Below, piece by piece: positions 1 to 10,400 of a stretch of 64,000 bases of DNA. The position numbers were made by a program, and so were the translations under genes. Position 1 is the stretch's first letter. Each line of letters begins with the position of its first letter. Origin of the DNA: Ottelia alismoides. Taxonomy: Eukaryota > Streptophyta > Magnoliopsida > Alismatales > Hydrocharitaceae. The stretch lies in assembly GCA_037367405.1 (NCBI GenBank), contig JAZKJV010009774.1:403001-467000 (forward strand), in the 5' to 3' direction. Below the pieces are notes generated by a model. That model worked only from the letters and a program-made list of their open reading frames with translations. It was not told the DNA's origin and did not search any database.

Positions 1-342
1 GATTCATAAGAGATCATAAAATTTAGGCCCTAAGGAGAGATCTATTTTCGATATCTACATATTGGAAAGTATAACTTTGTTTCGACCCTTGAGAGGGATG
101 GAAGTATCTTCCATTGTAGAGAAAAGTTGTTGGCATGATATCTCTTGAGAGAGGCTCGTTGCAATACTGACACTTTGATTGTTGCGGATGCAGAGCATGA
201 GAGCCTTACTTTTACGTAGTTGCTTGACGAACCATTATTCACTTCATCTTTTCAAGAGGACTGCACACTAACATGATTAAGATGAATCATCGTCACCATC
301 AACAATGAGAGGAGTAGATGTTGAATCGATGTTGTCTGCTCC
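1..342. other. unassigned left flank
   Basis: I recognise no domain here. A 66-codon minus-strand reading frame (42-242) has no motif I can name. The stretch lies outside the left LTR of copia-1, so it is either flanking intron sequence of the glucanase gene whose 3' exons start at 4347, or older repeat material. Confidence 0.3.
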
Positions 343-504
343 ATAAAGGAAAACGAGTGAGTTGTTTATTCTGGAGCGTTGTGATCTTCTATATAGAGAG
401 GTGTAACCTTAGAGGAAAAATGAAGTTATGTTGGGTTGTAGAGATGCCTTATCTGGCTTATACATAAAAAGAAAGAAAGGATGTAACACAATAATACTGC
501 AACA
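343..504 (-). repeat. copia-1 3' LTR
   Basis: On the minus strand the LTR starts with TGTTGCAG directly after a polypurine tract (TTGAGGGGAAA, 505-517). It matches 3730-3893 through AGTTGTTTATT, the TATATAGAG block, the GTAACCYTAGAG-like block and the GAGATGC block. The outer end is placed only to within a few bases. Confidence 0.6.
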
Positions 505-601
505 TTTCCCCTCAAGATGGAACATAATCTGTCAAGGTCAGCTTGGATGTATACTTCTGAAATGGCCTCCTGGCAAGTGCTTTAGTGATATTTTAGAAGT
601 A

Positions 602-1080
602 GATATGAAGTCCTTCTAAATCACGTCTCTAGTGTATTGACAATCGACTTCAATGTGTTTTGGCCGCTTGTGGAATGTTGGATTGTTGCCAATGAATAAG
701 GTTACATGGTTGTCACACATGAACTGCATAGGGAGAGACATCTCTATAGTTAAATCAGTCAGGATCGACTTGACCCACATCATCTCGGTGCTGACTTGAG
801 CCATGGCTCTATACAAAGATTCTGCATTAGATCTGTCAACTATTATCTGCTTCTTGCTTTTCTATGTTACTATAGAACCACCAATGCAAACAACAAAAGT
901 TGTGGATTTTTTGTCCCTTGCACAACTAACGTAATCTGCATCAGCACAACCTAACATGGAAAGGGGTGTTCCATTGCTAAATAGCAATATCGTACCTGGT
1001 GAGGAATTTAGGTATCTAAGAATCATTATGACTGTATCCATGTTGGTATGTCGTGGCTACTCCATGAACCTGCTGGCTTC
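602..1080 (-). pseudogene. copia-1 RNase H domain (degenerate)
   Basis: The minus-strand translation runs through RYLNSSPGT, GCADADY, KKST, GGSIV, KSKKQ, SNAE, MWVKSILTDL, MQFMCDNHVTLFIGNNP and HKRPKHIEVDC, the standard order of a Ty1/copia RNase H. The catalytic-type acidic residues (DADY, AE, CDN) are visible. Stops and frame breaks, for example before KSKKQ, show it is not functional. It ends next to the PPT and 3' LTR as expected. Confidence 0.8.
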
Positions 1081-1444
1081 GCCATAATAAAGGAGATATC
1101 AGGTCTGGTGGTCGTCATATGGAGGAGATTTCAAACTAGCTCTCTGTATCATGTGTTGTCAACTTCATCTATGTCATAATCATATAGCTTCATATTGGTT
1201 CCGAGGGTACACATAGGAAAATGTTTCCGCATAGGTAGTAAGAGATGAAATAGTAGGAGAGAGATACATTGTCTCTGTATGGAGTTAAGTAATGAATAAA
1301 AATCAACACAACCAAAGACATGACGAGTTAAAGAAAACAAGTTCTTAACGAGACACAACTGAAAAAAGAAATTCTTCTAAAACCGAAGATGGATTACGAT
1401 TAATCAACTAGCATGCAGTATGAAGTGCGTCTCCCCGGTATGAA
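1081..1444 (-). other. copia-1 spacer where RT is missing
   Basis: This is the interval between the integrase and RNase H remnants. It is too short to hold an RT domain (about 750 bp), and no YVDD-like or QMDVKTAF-like motif is visible in any frame. A 69-codon minus ORF (1149-1358) is not recognisable. I read it as the scar of an internal deletion plus unassigned sequence. Confidence 0.5.
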
Positions 1445-1895
1445 TGACGAGCGTAACCCTATATCAAGAGAGTCTTAGTGACATCCAAAAGATCTTTGTG
1501 CTTCCTCTCAGCAAAGCCATTTTGTTGAGAGGTATAAGCACACATAATCTGATGTAAAATCCCATGCAACTTGAAAAGTTGACATAAGGAGCTAGTGCAA
1601 AACTCAAGAGCATTGTCAGATCTCACATATTTAATAGTTGTAGAGAAGATTTTTCATTTCAATAATAAAGTATTTCGTAATATCTCTGACCTCATATTTA
1701 TGACCTCATATTTATGCTTCATGAGAAAAATCCAAGAGAAGCGAGAACAATCATCTATTACAACACTATAGAACTAGTGCCCCTGATGATCAGGAACATG
1801 ACTGAGACTCCAAATATCAAAATGTATCGACTCAAGAAAAGAACTACTACTATGACTACGATGACTTGAGAAGCTAGCATGATGATGCTTCCGAA
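1445..1895 (-). pseudogene. copia-1 integrase core (degenerate)
   Basis: The minus-strand translation shows IDDCSRFSWIFLMKHK, then YVRSDNALEFC, then CAYTSQQNGFAERKHKDLLD. These are the D, D and E blocks of the copia integrase DDE core, with the Q-N-G-x-A-E-R-K motif intact. Frame breaks and stops are present, for example downstream of the DLLD block. In copia order the pre-integrase region lies on its higher-coordinate side. Confidence 0.8.
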
Positions 1896-2315
1896 GCTAG
1901 CAGGGTGCACATTGGACATTAGGCATGGTAAAGATCTGAGGAAGGACTCCGCCTATTTTTCCGAGTAGTAGATGACTAAATCGAATGTGCCATAGATAAG
2001 AGGGTGCTGGTTCAGTTGAGGTGGAATTCTGCATACATAGGGAGATTGGACCAATATGCAGACACACCCTTGCTCACAACCACATCAAATAACCTTGCCT
2101 TTAAGTATATTCGAAAACACAAGAGAAGATAGATCATATATGACACAATAGTTGAGTTCCTTAGTGAGTTGGTTAATAGATATTAAGTTCATAAAACGTT
2201 TGGAATATGTAGAACATTTTGCTGATACATATAGGGCATCAGTTATATCTCCCCCTATTTTATGATGGGGGCATGTCTCCCATCTGCAATAATGATTGAG
2301 CGATGAAGGGATCAT
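1895..2315 (-). pseudogene. copia-1 protease tail and GAG-pre-integrase region
   Basis: The minus-strand frame 2315-2085 reads ALYVSAKC, then MNLISINQLTKELNYCVIYD, then ILKGKVI. This matches the segment after the copia retropepsin (LYVP..NLISVSQLT..L.C.V.F). It is followed at lower coordinates by LWHIRFSHLLLGKI, the GAG-pre-integrase WH-x-R-x-x-H block. The protease active-site triplet itself is not recognisable. Confidence 0.65.
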
Positions 2316-2419
2316 GTTGAGTAGGGGGAAATCCCATAGTCTCCCTCAACCGGGAAAGGGATCCAACTGAGCAGGAGGTTTCACAATCTCCCTTAGCTGA
2401 GAGACAAGATTCTAGTACA

Positions 2420-3222
2420 CTAGTACGAATGTTGTTGACCCATGATGCTTAACAACAAAGACTGAAGCAGTGCACTCATTCTTCTGCTAACATGTGTACT
2501 CAGTGTACCCAAAACGATTGTAGTAAGTGCATTGAGATCGGAGTCGTCCCTCTTCTTGACTGCAGTTTCCTCATCCTCAAAACTGGGCAGATTCTCCTTT
2601 ACCTCGTGAGGCTGCCATGGCAGAGGATGTCTGAGATGTAGGTGCAGATGGCACAGAAATTCTGCTAAGATGTTGTGTGCCTTCTTCCTAAGAGGGATAA
2701 TAGTATTGGAAAGAAGCTGATTGTGTGCTAAGTCATAGGCCCAATGAAGACCGACAATGAAAACACTAACCATCGTGTAAGTCTTGTACGTTAGTTGCTG
2801 GTCAACAGGAGCACCAGGTAGAAGATAATTGTTAAGCTTTTCGAACATGCCCTTCAGACTGGGAATAGTCAAGTGAAGGTAACTACCATCTGGCTTGATC
2901 ATGTATATATCATGTTGAAGCTGAAGAATCTGTCTCATTCCTCGCCTCTAGGCATGTAGTCGCAACAATATTCTATATAGCTTTTGCAGTGGGTTAATGT
3001 AGGATCTCATTGTCAATCTCAATCGCCCGACTACCAAATAACCAAACTTGGGCCCACACTATCTTATTTCCATGTGCCGTTGGAACATGTTTTGTTGGTT
3101 GGCTCTCTGTTTGTCAGGATGTACTTGTGGCTTTTCATGAAGCTCATCAGTTGATTCACCCGCAACTCATAGTTGGTCGCATCCATCTTGATAATGAGAC
3201 CGGGTTCTCAATGACCCTTTGA
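2420..3222 (-). pseudogene. copia-1 gag remnant
   Basis: The N-terminal part (3222-3010) contains MDATNYELRVNQLMSFMKSH, like the copia gag block 'LDGSNYxxW..LM...L.S'. The longest open piece (2938-2420, 172 codons) contains IPSLKGMFEKLNNYLLP, MVSVFIVGLHWAYDLAHNQL and IIPLRKKAHNILAEFL, the central gag pattern in which a 'LWDELDxY' block is followed by 'FLxGLxxxYDxxRxQIL'. Stops separate the two pieces. No CCHC knuckle was found. Confidence 0.65.
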
Positions 3223-3717
3223 GAGATGGAGTAGCATCGACCATTGGTTCTTCCATGACAAAAAAACACAAATGAGAAGAATAACAATAGTGGAAAAGAT
3301 CAACAAATCTTGTCTACACAAGCATTTGAGAGCTTGTATATACTGTCTTGGATACATTTGAACACTCGATATAGGCGCTTTAGAGACCTTGACATCTGAT
3401 TTAGATGACCATATCTGCACTGACTGTCTCAAAGCACAATGTCTGGAAATTAAGGATTTTCAAACGCTTACAGCGAGAAACAGACACGACATGTGCATGG
3501 ACTAAGGCCAATGGACCCTGAAGCACCACATTGGTTGGGTGAACGAGTCGTCAAAGCGTCCTCTGAAGCTTTTCCGAGCTTGGTGGCACTGCCATCTGCT
3601 TGGGATCGGGGCAGTTGCTACTTTGGCGGTTGCCGCTTCTGCAGCTGCTGCCAGGAAGGGCACAATGGTGGGGTTAGGGGTTCCAAGAGGGACCTAGAGC
3701 TCTGGTCCAAGAGCGCT

Positions 3718-3729
3718 GCTCTGATACCA
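3718..3729 (-). other. copia-1 primer-binding site (tRNA-iMet)
   Basis: The minus strand reads TGGTATCAGAGC, the standard plant copia PBS complementary to the 3' end of initiator methionine tRNA. It fixes the element's orientation and the inner edge of the 5' LTR. Confidence 0.85.
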
Positions 3730-3893
3730 TACGGAAAGAGAATAAACAAGTTGTTTATTACGGAACCTTAGAATTCTCTATATATAGAGGGGAAACCCTA
3801 GAGTTGAAATGAAGCTGCACTCTTGGGCTACGGAGATGCACTATTGGGCTTGCTTAGGAAGGCAAGGTTTTGATAAAGGAATGCTATAAAATC
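3730..3893 (-). repeat. copia-1 5' LTR
   Basis: This lies directly outside the PBS and is related to 343-504, sharing AAGTTGTTTATT, CTATATATAGAGGGG and GAGATGC blocks. The outer edge is approximate. Beyond it the minus strand shows another purine-rich TTGAAGGGG, similar to the PPT, which may mean the LTR edge lies slightly further in. Confidence 0.55.
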
Positions 3894-4346
3894 TACCCCT
3901 TCAAGTTTGTGCATTGCTTGCTCTAGCACGAGGAGTGTTGAGAATAGTGAATGGTCGAGTCAATTGGGTGACAGAATTTGGTGGAAAGATCTATGGTAAT
4001 TCATGGTCTTATGCTTAGTCGTATATCATCTATTTCAGTACTACCCCTAGTACATGTTTTACTGAGAAGAGACACTGTATAAGCATCACTCGTATGTTGC
4101 ATCTCCCGGGAGGACGAGCATCCTGATCATCTTATACAAATTGCAACATGTTGATCATCCTGATCATCTCGTACAAATTTCTAAAATATAGTTATTCCGA
4201 ACGGTGCTAATCAATTTCTTTCTGAAGCTTTTATATCTTTGGGGGTTGAGGGGGGGATTAAATTGGTTAAATACCTAATAAATGCAAAGCTTTAAAGTGC
4301 ATTGGTCCAGTGTTTAATGCTGACTTATATTTCTATTGTACTTCAG
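3894..4346 (+). other. intron of the glucanase gene (3' part)
   Basis: No coding signal is seen. The stretch ends in a pyrimidine-rich acceptor, CTATTGTACTTCAG, directly before the first visible exon. It contains a tandem duplication of about 37 bp near 4118-4178 (CATCCTGATCATCT...). It also holds a plus-strand GAGGAGTGTTGAGAATAGTG near 3930 that resembles a copia PPT plus LTR start. Confidence 0.5.
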
Positions 4347-4482
4347 GTTCTTCTAACCAGATTGAGACTGTTTCTTAGCCCTGGATATCCCTACGAAGAA
4401 ACATTGGAAAAATTCCACAATCAGACGAACATTATTATGTGTTCATATCTACCCGTTTTCAAATCTTTCAAAAGAACTAAAG
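4347..4482 (+). CDS. KOR: glucanase exon A ([13 protein letters not shown] block)
   Basis: The acceptor TACTTCAG ends at 4346 and the donor is AAAG/GTTCTG at 4482/4483. The exon codes for [18 protein letters not shown] through SFKRTK, ending with the first base of an Asp codon completed by exon B. No in-frame start precedes it in the exon, so it is internal. The preceding exon is not found between 3894 and 4346 or elsewhere to the left. Confidence 0.88.
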
Positions 4483-7400
4483 GTTCTGTCTTTTATTCTG
4501 TAATTCTTCTTTTATGTTTTCTGATATTAGAAAACCTTACGATCTTATATTGCCTCAGATGGTATGATCCTGCTGAATAATGGAAAGCCTCGGCCCCTTC
4601 AATATGTGGTCAATGCAGCTTTTCTTGCGTCTCTTTATAGTGACTATCTTGAAACTTTAGATATTCCAGGCTGGTTTTGTGGTCCACGTTTCTTCTCAAT
4701 AGACGCTCTTCGTGATTTTGCCAGGTTTCAGGTACGTTTTATTCTCAATAAACATGACTGCAGATTTAATTCATCGTGGTGCATTTGTTATTTATTCACA
4801 ATTATCACCATCCCACGTTTGTGAAGGATATGATGAATCCTCAAGCGCATCACAGAAGCGTGATGATCGCATCTTATGCAATCGGGGCGATTGGTCGCTA
4901 GGTGCAGCGGAATTAAAAAATTTAAAATCATAAGATGAAACCACATGATCCCAAGAACGTTTCTTAGATCGTTTCATTAAATCACAAAGTATTAGAAATA
5001 CCTCTTGAAGCGTGGTTGCGATCACTTAATCTCTAAAGTAAGAGATCCTCCCGACTCAAGTCCGATCTACGAAGATGGCACTTGCGGGTGCGATGATGAG
5101 ACGCGTTCTTCCCGCAATCCTCGATGAAGATCCAAGCCTTGAATCTCCTGATTTCGTCCAACGAAATTCGACGTCTCCTTCTAGTGCAAGAAGCTCCAAA
5201 GAAGACGGAGACCCACGAGCACTCGAGGCGACAGCACGATGGCGTAACTACGATTGTCGTTTTCTCATGGTCTCAAGGTGGACGACCACCCTTAGAGAGA
5301 GAGATAGATGATGTGAGAATGAGAGAGTAGAGAGAGAGAGAGAGTAGACGTGTATTATATCCTTCTTCAAAGGGCTAGGGTTGCCCTCCTTATATATTAG
5401 TTTGGGAGTCCATGGATGACAATCCATGGGATACACAAAATCAATGGTTAGATTGATATGTGTTTTTAATCATTGGACATGATCATTGTTGTTTAAAACA
5501 ACAACTTATTAATTTATATTAAATTAAATATATGTTGCATTATCATCAACATAATTTAATTCGATAAAATCAATTATCACAAGATAATAATAAAAGAGAA
5601 ATAATCCACTCCTAAAAAGGGGGAGGGTCACCCATGACCAATTCATGGGTGACGCCACCTCTTTTTGGTGGATTTTATCCTCTTTTTTATATTATCTCAT
5701 TATCTCTTATTTGCAACAATATTTATTACAAATTTATTCACTAAATTAATTCCAAATTAATCAGTGAATATTTCAATCATGCCAATGAAAAAAATTGTGA
5801 ATCATATTCACAACCCAAACAAAATTTTAAATTACATTTCCAATTAATTGCTTAATGTAAATACAATTCACATTAACAATTAATAAATGTTATTTACAAA
5901 TGTGCTCTCTCTAATAAATTATGAATCATATTTATAATATACACTGATATTATGGATAACATGGATAGCACTATCCACAATCTGCATTTCCTTGGTAATT
6001 AAATCTCATTTAATTATCTTGGATAGTCATTCTCATAAGATGAATCTTATTCATATTATTCTTGATAATTAAATATCATTTAATTATCAACATCTTGTTG
6101 CTTGGATACATAATTCATCAAAGAAATTATTCTTGAACTCGTTCAAGAATAGTGTGCTTTCTCCGCAAATGCTTGGAGATAAGGATATGGCGATTGTATT
6201 ATTCCACAAATAGTGACTTGGATGTTAAGATCTCATCTCAAATCCAGATCTCATGGACCTCTCGTAGATGCTTGAGTACATCAAGACCGTAAATCTAATC
6301 TTCTCATTGTTTCTGAATCTCATTCAAATCAATGTCCAATACTTGAACCAAGATAAAATTACTTTTCTACTGAGAGGAGTCACTAAAATCCAAACCCGTT
6401 TCATCACTCCCTCAGAACGGAAGCGTCATTATTATACAATCGTTTATGATCACATCACCCTCAGGTATTCTCAATACCTGTACATCCTGCATACTGGAAG
6501 ACCTATGATCAACTTGAAGTTGTAGATCAATTTTACACTGCCATCTTCATGGTTTGATCACCAAGTTTCTCAATCTTGGTCATTGGAGATCGGTATCGAT
6601 CATATGCTTTCCCAAAGCATATATCATACCTTCAAATTCTTGTCATGCTTCCAAAGCACGACGACTAGGCATGGAATTTGATCAGTCCCAATACCTCATG
6701 AGTGAGCTCATATCGTCCGGTTCACAAGTGAACCTGTATGATCCCTTTGAGAGATCGTATTACTCATATGCCCTTACATGCACACCAGCTCGCCGATGTA
6801 TAGATCTTGGTTAGGTCATTAACCTATTGGTCTGCCAAATGTACACACTCAGGCATATAGTAATATATCTGTCTCTGGTCAGAGGATGTGTGTCTATGCT
6901 GTGATAGCACTCAACATAGGACTTAGGTTATCTCGATCTTGTTAAGTCAACCCTTTGGCCTAACTAATCTGACACCTCCGAATCACTATTCCCATGCGGA
7001 GGACCTGCATCAAGAGGTCGGTCAGATTTCAACCTTTATGAGAAAGGATTGCCATCTCCTATTCAGGGTGGAGATCATCTCTTAATAATCATTTGACGGT
7101 GCTTGATGAGTCCTTTATTTAACTCTTTAGATATTCATCCAAACACCAGCCTCTATGATTCAATTAATGAATAAACAGCTATATGATCATCAAGACGGCC
7201 ATGGTACATAACTCTAATTGTACATAGGGACCTTATAATGCATTCATTCATTTAATTTCAGAAAGGGAGTAAAACAATCAATAACTTTTATTGATAAAAC
7301 ATATATATTAAAATAACATTTATTGTAAGAATGGTTCGCCTCGGACTCATATGGCTAACAATCTCCCACTAGCCCTTAGAACCATTCAGGAACAATCCGT

Positions 7401-10400
7401 AAACCCATATTCATTACATGCTAGTCGAAAACCTTCTGTATCAGAGGTTTGGTAAGTGGATCAACAACGTTATCGGCGGAGGCCACCTTGGTGATGATGA
7501 TATCACCATGCTTTTGAATCTCCCGAATGATGTGGTATTTCCTTTCCACGTGCTTGCTCTTTTGATGCCATCTGGGTTCCTTTGTTTGGGCAATGGCTCC
7601 CATGCTATCGCAGAGTAACGGGATGGGAGTATCAGAGGAAACTACGCCAAGCTCCAAGATGAACTTGGGCAACCACACCGTCTCCTTTGCAGCTTCCGAT
7701 TTGGCAATATATTTGGCTTCTGTTATTGAATCTGCCGTAGTGTCCTGCTTCTTGCTTCTCCAGCTCACAACACCACCGTTCAATAGAAATACAAACCCTG
7801 ATGTCGACTTTCGATCATCAATATCCGACTGGAAGTCTGAATCTGTATATCCAAAGACTTGGAGATCACCATCTCCATAGACCAAGATGTAATCTTGTGT
7901 CCGTCTCAGATATTTGAATATGTTCTTTACTGCATTCTAGTGTTTCTCTCCATAGCAGGATTGGTAATGACTTACCACTCCCACTGCTTGGCAGATGTCT
8001 GGCCTAGTACATATCATGGCATACATTAAGCTTCCTACAGCTGAGGCATAGGGGCATCCATCCATGTCCTTTTTTCCTCAACACTTTGAGGAGCCATCCC
8101 TTTAGACAGATGGATACCATGTCTTAAGGTAAGGAATCCTTTCTTGGAACTATCCATACGGAATCGTTCAAGAATCTTCTTAATGTATCCATGTTGTGAT
8201 AATCCCAATATCCTCTTTTCTTGGTTTCTGAACAATTTCAGGCCTAAGATGTAAGAGGCTTCTCCAATATCTTTCATCTCAAAGGTATGTGATAGCCAAA
8301 TTTTCACATTGGCCATCATTCTTGTATCATTCCCAATGATAAAGATATCATCTACGTAAAGCACGATGAACACAGTGGCGCTCCCACTAAGATTCTTGTA
8401 TACACAAGGTTCATCAGGATTTTGCACAAAATCATAACTCTTTATGGTTTTTTCAAATATGATGTTCCAGCTACGAGAAGCTTGTTTGAGCCCATAGATG
8501 GATTTCTTTAGCTTGCATACTTTGCCATCATCAACTATGAAGCCCTGTGGCTGCTCCATATAGATATCCTCCTCGAGGTATCCATTGATGAAAGTCGTCT
8601 TAATGTCCATCTGCCAGATGTTGTAGTCAAGAGATGCAACTATATCTAGCAGTGTCCTAATGGACTTAAGCATAGCCACAAGACAGAATGTCTCATCGTA
8701 GTCGATGCCTTCTCTCTGTATGTAGCCCTTGGCTACGAGCCGTGCTTTGAAAGTCTTTACTTTCCCATCAGGTCCCTTCTTTCTCTTGAAGATCCATTTA
8801 CTACCGATGGGTTTTACCCCTTTAGGTGGATCCTTTATGGTCCATACACCATTCTTATGCATGGAGTCAATTTTAACTTCATTGCTAGCATCCATTTATC
8901 CATGTCATGATCCGCGAGTGCTTCATCAAATGAAGTAGGATCATTGTCAGTCTCACTTGACACATGGAATCCATACCTTCCAGGTGGTGCAACCACCCTC
9001 GAACTTCTTCAAAGAGATATGGGTGTTTCATCTTCATTTATTTCTTCAGTTTCTGGTTCAGGAAGCTCAGAATCCTCAGGGGATTCAATGAGTTCCTCTA
9101 CTTCATTTTTGTCTTTACCTTTAAGGAAATCATCCTACAGAAATTTCCTAAGACACGTGCTTCCCGCAATCCTCGATGAAGATCCAAGCCTTGAATCTCC
9201 TGATTTCGTCCAACGAAATCCGACGTTTCCTTCTAGTGCAAGAAGCTCCAAAGAAGATGGAGACTCATGAGCAATCGAGGTGACAACACGATGGTGTAAC
9301 TACGATTGCCGTTCTCTCAAGGTCTCAAGGTGGACGACCACCCTTAGAGAGAGAGATAGATGACGTGAGAATGAGAGAGTAGAGAGAGAGAGAGTAGACG
9401 TGTATTATATCCTTCTTCAAAGGGCTAGGGTTGCTTCTTTATATATTAGTTTGGGAGTGCATGGATTACAATCCATGGGATACACAAAATCAGTGGTTAG
9501 ATTGATATGTGTTTTTAATCAATGGCCATGATCATTGTTGTTTAAAACAACAACTTATTAATTTATATTAAATTAAATATATGTTGCATTATCATCAACA
9601 TAATTTAATTCAATAAAATCATTTATCACAAGATAATAATCAAAGAGATAATAATCCACTCCTAAAGGGGGGGGGGTCACCCATGACCAATTCATGGGTA
9701 ACGCCACCTCTTTTTGGTGGATTTTATCCTCTTTTTTTATATTATCTCATTATCTCTTATTTGCAACAATATTTATTGCAAATTTATTCACTAAATTAAT
9801 TCCAAATTTATTAGTGAATATTTCAATCATGCCATTGAAAAAATTGTGAATCATATTCACAACCCAAACAAAATTGTAATTACATTTCCAATTAATTGCT
9901 TAATGTAAATCCAATTCACATTAACAATTAATAAATGTTATTTACAAATGCGCTCTCTCTAGTATATTATAAATCATATTTATAATAAACATTGATATTA
10001 TAAATAGCATGGATAACACTATCCACAATCTGCATTTCCTTGATAATTAAATCTCATTTAATTATTTTGGATAATCATTCTCATAATATGAATCTTATTC
10101 ATATTATCCTTGATAATTAAATATCATTTAATTATCAACATCTTGTTGCTTGGATACATAATTCATCAAAGGAATTATTCTTGAACTCTTTCAAGAATAG
10201 AGTGCTTTCTCCATAGATGATTGGAGATAAGGACATGACGATTGTATTGTTCCACGTATAGTGACTTGGATGTTGAGATCTCATCTCAAATCCACATCTC
10301 ACTGACCTCTCATAGATGCTTGATTACATCAAGACCGTAAATCTAATCTTCTCATTGCATATGAATCTCATTCAAATCAATGTCCAGCACTTGAAGCAAG

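Larger units (their letters stand above)
343..3893 (-). mobile_element. copia-1: decayed Ty1/copia retrotransposon lacking RT
   Basis: Reading the minus strand, the order is short LTR, tRNA-iMet PBS, gag, protease end/pre-integrase, integrase, RNase H, PPT, LTR, which is the copia order. The reverse-transcriptase domain expected between integrase (ending near 1445) and RNase H (starting near 1080) is absent; only about 360 bp separate them. All coding parts carry stops or frameshifts. The two LTRs (343-504 and 3730-3893) are clearly related but diverged, suggesting an old insertion. The element ends about 450 bp before a glucanase exon, so it probably lies in an intron of that gene. Confidence 0.8.

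Noticed and set aside
4302..4346. ATG at 4302 as a start codon for the glucanase frame
   Set aside because: The conserved protein begins at 4347, immediately after a good acceptor (TACTTCAG). The upstream codons are intron.
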